Source of the DNA: CAIJXV01 sp964497135
Lineage (GTDB): Bacteria; Verrucomicrobiota; Kiritimatiellia; CAIKKV01; CAIJXV01
DNA: 19,080 bases
Direction: 5' to 3'
NCBI GenBank assembly: GCA_964497135.1
Contig: CAZCDO010000060.1
Span: forward strand, 1-19,080
Shown here: piece after piece, positions 6,831 through 12,591 of the stretch
Layout of the letters: the number at the start of each line of letters is the position of its first letter
How positions within the stretch are numbered: the stretch's first letter is position 1
Notes under the pieces: generated by a model
Told to the model about the DNA's origin: nothing
The model's input: the letters and a program-made list of their open reading frames with translations, nothing else
Databases searched by the model: none
Translations under genes and position numbers: made by a program

Positions 6831-7656
6831 TTGCTTTCGATAGTTCTTTCAACAGCCGGTCCAGCATTCCGCCGCGTGTAACGTGGGGAGTGAACAGCGC
6901 ATCGGCGTGCTCAATCACAAACCGGTTGCGCGCCTCCGCCGCCGCCAGATTCCCGGAAATATCCCGCATTTCCAAAATCAGCATCCGGTTTTCCTCGAGC
7001 GCGTTTCGCACGCCCGGCGCAAAGGCGGAATCCTCAATCCCCCACGCCGGGCAGGCAATGACCCGCCGTCCCTCTTTCAGCAGCCATTCCAGCATCTCCT
7101 TCTCTTTCGGCGAATGCCAGCCGCCGCCCAATTCCTGCACGCACCTCCACGGATTTAAGTGAATATATTCAACGATTTTTCGCTCCGCCTCCTCCGAACG
7201 CACAATCATTTCATAATAATTGCGATGCCACATCTTTCCGGGAAATCGCGGCCACAGCCCGGCCTGTACACCCGCAATGTATTCATGAACCACCCGGGAT
7301 TTGAATGCGCCAATCACATCGCCCAGAGAACGGGCAGGCACAAGACCTGCCCCTACGGAAATGCGCACCACTGCATGGAAATGATCGGGCATCACCACGT
7401 ACGGACATCCCTTGTGGGTGCCCTCTTCATTTTGGGCGGATACAGGGCCTGCCCTCGCCGCATTTTTCCACTCCCTTGCCACCATCTCGCGAACATCCGG
7501 CGGCGCAAAAATATTGCCCGCCTCCCGATGCGCGCAGATCGTCACAAAATAGACCCCGCCCCCGGCATAATCATGCCCTTTCAGCCGGATGCTCCTGCGA
7601 CTTGTCCTCCGAAGCCTTGGCGAAGGAGGATGATGCACGGCCGGATCATAGCTCAT
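6826..7656 (-). CDS. REP-associated HUH/Y1 transposase (RAYT) with C-terminal DprA-like domain
   Basis: A 276-residue protein. Residues 20-175 form a Y1 (IS200/IS605-like, TnpA_REP) domain: 'RRSIRLKGHDYAGGGVYFVT', the HUH metal motif H92-F-H94 in 'MPDHFHAVV', the candidate nucleophile Y147/Y148 in 'WHRNYYEMIVR', and 'YIHLNPWR' (164-171). Residues ~188-276 form an extra domain with 'GRRVIACPAWGIEDS', 'ALEENRMLILEM', 'GNLAAAEARNRFVIEHAD' and 'PHVTRGGMLDRLL', which resembles the Rossmann-like DprA/Smf fold (RNR...GG pattern). Such transposases nick and mobilise REP palindromes. Three stretches look like REP sequence translated in frame: residues 10-19, about 77-86 and 101-109. The start has GGAGG about 10 bases upstream. 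It follows a URO-D gene by 46 bases on the same strand. Confidence 0.85.
   Translation of the reverse strand: MSYDPAVHHPPSPRLRRTSRRSIRLKGHDYAGGGVYFVTICAHREAGNIFAPPDVREMVAREWKNAARAGPVSAQNEEGTHKGCPYVVMPDHFHAVVRISVGAGLVPARSLGDVIGAFKSRVVHEYIAGVQAGLWPRFPGKMWHRNYYEMIVRSEEAERKIVEYIHLNPWRCVQELGGGWHSPKEKEMLEWLLKEGRRVIACPAWGIEDSAFAPGVRNALEENRMLILEMRDISGNLAAAEARNRFVIEHADALFTPHVTRGGMLDRLLKELSKAS
7332..7356 (-). repeat. REP with GTAG end inside the transposase gene
   Basis: On the minus strand the sequence is GTAG followed by GGGCAGG, a 7-base loop, and CCTGCCC: a perfect 7-bp hairpin with the GTAG tetranucleotide typical of REP elements. It is read in frame as 'VGAGLVPAR' near residue 101 of the transposase. 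On the plus strand the arms are 7332-7338 and 7346-7352, with CTAC at 7353-7356. Confidence 0.75.
7403..7454 (-). repeat. Pair of bulged REP-like hairpins inside the transposase gene
   Basis: The first hairpin (7403-7423) is, on the minus strand, GGGCACCC-ACAA-GGGATGTCC, with one bulged A and one G-T pair. It is translated as part of 'GTHKGCPYV'. The second (7434-7454) pairs GGGCAGG with CCGCCC, again with one bulged A. Bulged stems of this kind are common in REP palindromes. The two lie 10 bases apart like the halves of a BIME. Confidence 0.55.
7606..7629 (-). repeat. REP-like imperfect palindrome in the transposase 5' region
   Basis: CCTCC (7606-7610) and GGAGG (7625-7629) enclose TTGGCGAA-like sequence. 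The segment adds 'PPSPRLRRTS' to the N-terminus, between 'MSYDPAVHH' and 'RRSIRLKGHDY', which are normally nearly adjacent in this family. I infer an in-frame repeat insertion. Confidence 0.5.
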
Positions 7657-7702
7657 GCCTCAACCCCCTCCGGGGACGGAAAACGCTGCTGCATGAGCCC
7701 CT

Positions 7703-8896
7703 TCACACATCCCGCCCCATCTCCTGGATGGCGGACATGATCAGCCGCATCCCGGTGAGCCGCGATCCGTTATTGATGCTCCCCGCCGTGGCAAACACCA
7801 ATCCCCTTTTTTCACGAGCCTGTTCGAAATCCCGGAGGAATTCCGACACCAGATTGACTTCCTCGTTCCGGCTGAACACGAACGGCGCCAGTTGTCCGTT
7901 TATCACAGCCTTCGGCAAATGGGCGCGAATTTCATCCACCCGCAGGGTCGGCCCGAAATTGACCGTCGTCAATCCCAACCGGCCCAACAGCGGCAAAAGG
8001 TGCCCCATCGCCGAATCCGAATGCTGGCCGCGACAGTCGCCGGGACGGGGACTGTAGCGCTCGAAAATACCCTTTAAAATGGGATAGCCGAAAAATTCGT
8101 AGAGTTCGGCGTTCAATAGGGCGCAGTTATCGTCACACCAATAAAAACCGCCGGGCGCGGTTGCCGGCGTGAACCCGGCCTCCTCATCGAGAATCCGCGC
8201 CCGCTCCAGCATCGCCTTTAAAATCAAATCGCGGAATCGGCCCCCCAACTCCGGATGATCCACCAACAGCCAGATCAGATTTTCCGCACCGTAAACCGAC
8301 ATGGCGAAGGTCACCGGCCCCCGTTGCCCCCGATACAGCGGAACCGTCCCGCCCAACGCCGTGATCCGCGCTTTCATCTCCGCCCAGTCCGGGGGCAGGA
8401 GAAATTCGCGGAGGTTTGCCAGCCGACCCTCCACCCGGTCCAGCAAGGCCCGCAGTTCATCCTCCGTCCCCGCCGCTGATTCCAGCCAATAGGATTCGTT
8501 TTGCCAGACATTGCGGGCCTCAAAAATATCGTTCAGCCCCTTGATTCCGGACCACGACACCCGGGGATCGGACGTCGTTTCCGACAACAGCCGCCGACCC
8601 ACGATCCGTTCGGAAATCGCGTTGTATTGCTTCGCCAGCTCGATCCGGTAATCGGAATCATGAGTCAGGCGATACCAATCCTCCGGAATCCCTAATTCCG
8701 CGAAAACGCATTCATGCGACATCAAGACCCCCAGCGGAACCTGGGGACAATCCGGCGCCCAGGGATCCGCCATCGCCTTCTCCTGGTCAGCCCAGAATCG
8801 TTCCACATCCAACGGGGCCAAGCCTCCATTGGCCCGCGCCTTCGCCACGCATCGCTCCGCCCATTTCAAATGATCCGCTGAAAGATGAACACTCAT
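7703..8896 (-). CDS. URO-D family protein, function unknown
   Basis: A 397-residue URO-D superfamily protein. Recognisable segments are 'VPLGVLMSHECVFAELGIPEDWYRL', 'LPPDWAEMKARITALGGTVPLYRGQRGPVTFAM', 'WLLVDHPEL' and 'GDCRGQHSDSAMGHLLPLLGRLGLTTVNFGP', where the HSDS segment corresponds to the H-x-D region of the barrel. The H-x-C zinc ligand pattern of MtaA-type methyltransferases and the RQAGRY segment of HemE are both absent. The ATG at 8896 (MSVHLSADHL) is preferred; a TTG at 8965 would add 23 residues that overlap the likely operator. The gene diverges from another URO-D gene at 9095, with 198 bases between them. Confidence 0.85.
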   Translation of the reverse strand: MSVHLSADHLKWAERCVAKARANGGLAPLDVERFWADQEKAMADPWAPDCPQVPLGVLMSHECVFAELGIPEDWYRLTHDSDYRIELAKQYNAISERIVGRRLLSETTSDPRVSWSGIKGLNDIFEARNVWQNESYWLESAAGTEDELRALLDRVEGRLANLREFLLPPDWAEMKARITALGGTVPLYRGQRGPVTFAMSVYGAENLIWLLVDHPELGGRFRDLILKAMLERARILDEEAGFTPATAPGGFYWCDDNCALLNAELYEFFGYPILKGIFERYSPRPGDCRGQHSDSAMGHLLPLLGRLGLTTVNFGPTLRVDEIRAHLPKAVINGQLAPFVFSRNEEVNLVSEFLRDFEQAREKRGLVFATAGSINNGSRLTGMRLIMSAIQEMGRDV

Positions 8897-9094
8897 TGTG
8901 GATTTCCGTTTCTGCCCGGCGGGTTGACGCAGGACTTCAGTGCTGAAATAATTAGCACTTCGCAACGATCCTGTCCATTTTCCCCTCTCGGCTCACCGCC
9001 GGTTCGCCCTCCGGTCAGATCGGAACCCGCTTGTCTTTTCCCCTCCTTCCGGCTATTTTTAAGCCCTTACGCCAAACCATAGAAGGGACCTTCA
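8897..9094. promoter_or_regulatory. Divergent promoter region between two URO-D genes
   Basis: For the plus-strand gene, TTGTCT (9031-9036) and TATTTT (9054-9059) are 17 bases apart, followed by GAAGGGA before the ATG. Near the minus-strand gene, AGTGCT (8939-8944) and AGCACT (8954-8959) form a perfect inverted repeat around a 9-base AT-rich spacer, a possible operator. No regulator gene is adjacent. Confidence 0.45.
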
Positions 9095-10168
9095 ATGAGC
9101 GATGTTCGTTATGACACCTACATGGGGCATGGACCCAAACGTATCGTCCACTGGGAACATTGGTCTAATCCCGATGCCGCCACCTATCTCAGCGGGATCG
9201 ATTTCTACGAACATCCCCGTCAATGCATGTTGAAACTCGACGAACTCTATCCGTTTATTGGCTTTGGGGCTCCCGCCACCGACGACCCGATCCCCCGTTT
9301 GGGCGACCAGAAAAACTTGGGCAAAGGGCGCTGGGGCCACACGTACCGCGACTACTGGCAACAGGAAGAGGCCGGCCACCGGTTCAAGAGTTTCGACGAC
9401 ATGCTCCAGTTCAGCCCCTTGAAACAGGCCGATTTCCGCGGCTGGAAGGTCGTGGAGGATCTCGATTATCACTCCGAAGACACGCTCTTCAAACACTACC
9501 GCGCCCATTATCCCGCCGAGTGGGGCGACCACGCCCCCGTCGGAAGCGCGGTCGGCACCAGCTTCTACAACACCACGTTCATGTGGCCGATGTTGGTCTT
9601 CGGATACGAGAATTTTTTAAACATCTGTCTCGAGCCGGAATTCGAACGCATCATGGACGAGTTCGCCGAAATCAATCGCCGGGTCTTCCGGACCTTCGCC
9701 CGACTCCCCATCAATTTCGTCACCTGCCATGACGATATCGTCCTCTCCAACGGCCCCGTCTGCAGTCCCGCCTGGATGCATAAATACGTCTTTCCCCGTT
9801 ACGAGGAATATTGGGATATCCTCAAAAAGGCCGGGAAAGAGGTGCTCTTTATGGCCGACGGGAACATGGACGCTTTTGCCGATGATGTCATGGCCTGCGG
9901 TGCTCGCGGCATCATCAGCGAACCGTTCACCGATTACAAAAAACTCGCCCGCAAATATCACAACTGTTTTATCGCCGGCGAAGGCGACAACCGCATCCTC
10001 ATGCGCAATAATCCCGCTGAAATCAAGGCCATGGTTTTATCCATGGTCGAAACCGCCAAAATGTCCGGCGGCTACATGATGTGCATCGGCAATCACATCC
10101 CGTTCAATGTCCCCGGAGAAGCGCTAAAACGCTATTTTGGTCTCTCGGCTGAATTAGGCTATCGTTAA
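9095..10168 (+). CDS. URO-D family protein, function unknown
   Basis: A 357-residue URO-D superfamily protein, the third in the window. Its N-terminus (MSDVRYDTYMGHGPKRIVHWEH) and 'FVTCHDDIVLSNGPVCSPAW' (with D213-D214) are typical of a PVC-enriched subgroup. 'FMADGNMDAFADDVMACGARGIISEP' is the barrel strand that in MtaA-like methyltransferases carries the His-x-Cys zinc site; here those ligands are missing. The ending 'MMCIGNHIPFNVPGEALKRYFG' corresponds to the last barrel strand. GAAGGGA lies about 7 bases before the ATG. Lack of HemE and MtaA catalytic motifs argues against haem synthesis and against a standard zinc methyltransferase. Context suggests a role in sugar or methylated-compound metabolism. 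Confidence 0.85.
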   Translation: MSDVRYDTYMGHGPKRIVHWEHWSNPDAATYLSGIDFYEHPRQCMLKLDELYPFIGFGAPATDDPIPRLGDQKNLGKGRWGHTYRDYWQQEEAGHRFKSFDDMLQFSPLKQADFRGWKVVEDLDYHSEDTLFKHYRAHYPAEWGDHAPVGSAVGTSFYNTTFMWPMLVFGYENFLNICLEPEFERIMDEFAEINRRVFRTFARLPINFVTCHDDIVLSNGPVCSPAWMHKYVFPRYEEYWDILKKAGKEVLFMADGNMDAFADDVMACGARGIISEPFTDYKKLARKYHNCFIAGEGDNRILMRNNPAEIKAMVLSMVETAKMSGGYMMCIGNHIPFNVPGEALKRYFGLSAELGYR

Positions 10169-10182
10169 AATCGGCGAGGGGT

Positions 10183-10199
10183 AAGGCGGATGACGCCTT
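10183..10199 (+). terminator. Candidate hairpin terminator after the URO-D gene
   Basis: AAGGCG (10183-10188), loop GATGA, CGCCTT (10194-10199) form a perfect 6-bp stem 15 bases after the stop codon. No T-run follows, so intrinsic termination is uncertain. Confidence 0.3.
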
Positions 10200-10320
10200 G
10201 AAACAGCTCGGAGCAGCATCTCCTTCCATGAAATCAGCCGGTTCCGTTTCTGGCAACTGAATCCCGCACCTCGGGGATGAACATCCGACTTGAATCGCGA
10301 CCTTTGGGTTAACGATCCTC

Positions 10321-10352
10321 CGCCCGACGGACAGCGACACGCTGTCCCTCCC
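10321..10352. repeat. 32-base hairpin repeat, second copy
   Basis: Identical over 32 bases to 1916-1947. The core is the perfect hairpin GGACAGCG (10329-10336), loop ACA, CGCTGTCC (10340-10347). Both copies lie between genes and in the same orientation. Confidence 0.8.
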
Positions 10353-10474
10353 TTATTCGATATCGCGATCCCCAGTCCCCCACCGTCATCGAGAAAATGC
10401 CCGAAATCACTCTGTTTCATTCACTGGAGGGCGAACCTGTGGTGAGCCGTAACGAAGCCCGGTTTTTCAAAGAG

Positions 10475-10510
10475 CCCCTCACCCTACCCTCCCCCTCGCC
10501 GGGGGAGGGA
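10475..10510. repeat. G/C-rich palindromic repeat, copy 2 (REP-like)
   Basis: CCCTCCCCC (10487-10495) and GGGGGAGGG (10501-10509) form a perfect 9-bp stem with loop TCGCC, preceded by CCCCTCACCCTA. It is the inverse-orientation partner of the element at 5011-5051. It could also act as a strong RNA hairpin upstream of yceH. Confidence 0.7.
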
Positions 10511-10637
10511 AGAATCTACATAACCTAATTCTCTAATAGCTATCCCCAAAAACCACATTTTGCGTGTATCGTCCCGCGAAAGGCGTTAAAATAAAAATGT
10601 TGAAATGGTGTTTCGTTATCCTGAAAGGTTCCCGCGC

Positions 10638-11318
10638 ATGTCCGAATCCAATCCACCGCCCCAAGCCAGTCTCACCCCGCTCGAAGCGCGCATTCTTGCC
10701 TGCCTCTTCGAGAAATCGGTCGCCACTCCCGAATATTATCCGATGACCCTGGTCGCGCTAACGGCGGCATGTAACCAAAAATCCAATCGCGACCCGGTCC
10801 TGCAAGTCCATGAAATCGAGGTGGTGGCCGCATTGGACGGACTTCGCGACAAAAAATTGGCCTGGACCGTTAGTCTGGCTGGAAGCCGGGTCCCCAAATA
10901 TCGGCACAGCTTCCCCGAAGTATATCTCCTACCCCTGCCGGCCCTGGCACTCCTCAGCGAGTTGATCTTGCGCGGCCCCCAAACTGCCGCCGAACTCCGT
11001 GCCCATGCCGCCCGGCTGGTGCCTTTTGATGATGCCGCCCAAGTGCAACTGCTGTTGGAGAACCTGCTCGCGTACGAGCCGGGTCCATTGATCGTCCGCC
11101 TACCGCGTCAACCCGGCCGCCGCGAAGAACGCTTTGCCCATCTGCTCTGTGGCCCCGTCGCCGTCGAAGAAACCCAGCCCCCGCCTGAACCCGCCCGCCT
11201 CACGATCCAAGCCGAAAACGAACGCATCCTCCGCCTCGAAGCCGAAGTGCGAACGCTCACCGATGAAGTCAACCGGCTAAAAGCGCAATTCCAGGATTTT
11301 GCCAGCCAGTTTAAATAA
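10638..11318 (+). CDS. yceH: YceH family (DUF480) protein
   Basis: A 226-residue protein of the conserved YceH/DUF480 family, which folds as tandem winged helices; its cellular role is not established. The hallmark 'LTPLEARILACLFEKSVATPEYYPMTLVALTAACNQKSNRDPV' region is at residues ~13-55, followed by a second winged-helix-like part ('LLSELILRGPQTAAELRAHAARL'). The last 30 residues ('NERILRLEAEVRTLTDEV...') form a coiled coil, as in relatives. The ATG at 10638 follows AAAGG by about 10 bases; an ATG at 10605 would add 11 residues not seen in the family. Its stop is 7 bases from the stop of the convergent GH172 gene. Confidence 0.9.
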   Translation: MSESNPPPQASLTPLEARILACLFEKSVATPEYYPMTLVALTAACNQKSNRDPVLQVHEIEVVAALDGLRDKKLAWTVSLAGSRVPKYRHSFPEVYLLPLPALALLSELILRGPQTAAELRAHAARLVPFDDAAQVQLLLENLLAYEPGPLIVRLPRQPGRREERFAHLLCGPVAVEETQPPPEPARLTIQAENERILRLEAEVRTLTDEVNRLKAQFQDFASQFK

Positions 11319-11325
11319 TTAGCGC

Positions 11326-12552
11326 TCATCCATCCTGCCGGCGGGCTCCTTCGCCCGCCAAAACCTGGCCCATGCGGATCGACAGCGACTGGAGCGGGGG
11401 CAAGCCATTTTCAGAACGGTCGAGGTAAAAATAGGCGCACGCCGCCCAGTCATCGCCGTCCCGCTCAAAATTGCACCAGTCATCCGGCTGGATTTCGGGG
11501 CTGTTGAGTTCGAGCCCCTGCGTCAACGCCTGGATGAATCGCGGCGGCTTGCTGGTATTGACGCTGACAATGCGAATGGGACCCACTAGCTTTTCCATCT
11601 CCACCAATTGCTTCTTCAACGCGCCGCCGATCTGTTGCATCGTAACCTTCACGTCTTTATGGAAATAGATGGCGTCCGGAAGATGGTGGCGATAGAAGGA
11701 ATAACCCGCATCCTCGCTGACCAGGATGCCCTGATAGCGATGCTGAAAAGTGCCCATGCCCCAGGCCGTCCCCGGATAGTCCTCCACCCCGGTGCCGACC
11801 AGGGTGGCGTGCTCGCGATCGCCGTCGAGATAGATCTTCACCTCACCCTCGCCCCACCAGGGAATACCCCATGTTTCGCCCCACTGGACCTTGCCGTAGC
11901 GCGGGCTCGGGATCACGCTCAGGTTGGCGCCCAGGTAACGACCCCGACCGCTGACCGGCGGCAAAATCACGAAATCGCGGCCGGTCACCGTCGCCGGCTC
12001 CCGCCGCCAGGTCGCATGAAAATAGAGCGTGTCGTTCGGATCCAGCGGTTGCTGCTGATAGGTGATGGTGTAGAAAACATGGGTGATGTCGATCTCACTC
12101 TCGTTCGTCAAGGTCAGCCGCGCCGACCGCAAAAAGGGCATCGGCACATAGCAATTGAAAGCCTTTGCGCCCGGAGACGAGAATAGTTCGCACTCAAAGG
12201 GAATATTGGAACGTCCAAGTCCGATCCCGAAGAAATCCCCGAGCGGCGCCGCGATGGCGGGGGTAGCCGCCCCATCCCAGAAGGCGTCAAGACGCACCCC
12301 GCGCAAGATCGTGGGGTTCAGCACCCCGCCGGCCGGGCTATTCACCGTGATCCAGATGTGGGTGATGATTCCACTTCCTTCCGCTTGAAAAAGCGTCTTG
12401 GTCTCGCCGGCCTTGAGGTCGTCGAAGGCACGCCCTTTTCGCCCCTCGTTTTCCTGGCCTCCTCCGCCTTTCAGACTCTTGGGGTTCTCAAAATTCTGGT
12501 AGCGGGTGTGCACATCGGCGGGAGGCACCGCAAACAGGTTGAGTTTTTGCAT
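11326..12552 (-). CDS. DUF2961 / glycoside hydrolase family 172 protein
   Basis: A 408-residue member of DUF2961, now GH172, which includes difructose-dianhydride and D-arabinan/D-fructan-type furanosidases that assemble from jelly-roll domains. Typical segments are 'KGGGGQENEGRKGRAFDDLKAGE', 'GSGIITHIWITV', 'LRGVRLDAFWDGAATPAIAAPLGDFFGIG', 'NCYVPMPF' and 'GTGVEDYPGTAWG'. No signal peptide is visible, so it is likely cytoplasmic. AAGGA lies 8 bases before the ATG. The gene follows the beta-helix gene by 39 bases on the same strand and is probably in an operon with it and the AraC gene. The last ~10 residues (AGEGARRQDG) are encoded by a palindromic repeat, so the C-terminus looks extended by repeat insertion. 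The furanoside substrate is unknown. Confidence 0.9.
   Translation of the reverse strand: MQKLNLFAVPPADVHTRYQNFENPKSLKGGGGQENEGRKGRAFDDLKAGETKTLFQAEGSGIITHIWITVNSPAGGVLNPTILRGVRLDAFWDGAATPAIAAPLGDFFGIGLGRSNIPFECELFSSPGAKAFNCYVPMPFLRSARLTLTNESEIDITHVFYTITYQQQPLDPNDTLYFHATWRREPATVTGRDFVILPPVSGRGRYLGANLSVIPSPRYGKVQWGETWGIPWWGEGEVKIYLDGDREHATLVGTGVEDYPGTAWGMGTFQHRYQGILVSEDAGYSFYRHHLPDAIYFHKDVKVTMQQIGGALKKQLVEMEKLVGPIRIVSVNTSKPPRFIQALTQGLELNSPEIQPDDWCNFERDGDDWAACAYFYLDRSENGLPPLQSLSIRMGQVLAGEGARRQDG
11340..11359. repeat. REP-like hairpin at the convergent 3' ends of yceH and GH172
   Basis: GGCGGGC (11340-11346), loop TCCTTC, GCCCGCC (11353-11359) form a perfect 7-bp stem. It lies within the last codons of the GH172 gene and 22 bases after the yceH stop, so it may also act as a bidirectional terminator. 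The AAAAC that follows is too short for a classical T-tract. Confidence 0.6.
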
Positions 12553-12591
12553 GAGTGTTTTCCTTATGATTTTAAATATTAATAAATCCGA

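Larger units (their letters stand above)
10169..10637. other. Long intergenic region with hairpins and REP-like repeats
   Basis: No open frame here looks like a gene. The stretch holds a hairpin just after the URO-D stop, the second copy of the 32-base hairpin repeat (10321-10352), and a strong G/C palindrome (10475-10510). A short AT-rich run (about 10583-10604) precedes the yceH start. The remainder has no feature I can identify. Confidence 0.6.

Noticed and set aside
6826..7656. Complete IS200/IS605 insertion sequence
   Set aside because: No tnpB and no convincing left and right element ends flank the gene; sequence features fit a single-copy RAYT instead.
9095..10168. True uroporphyrinogen decarboxylase (HemE)
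   Set aside because: The conserved N-terminal RQAGRY active-site segment is absent in this and the other two URO-D-like proteins.
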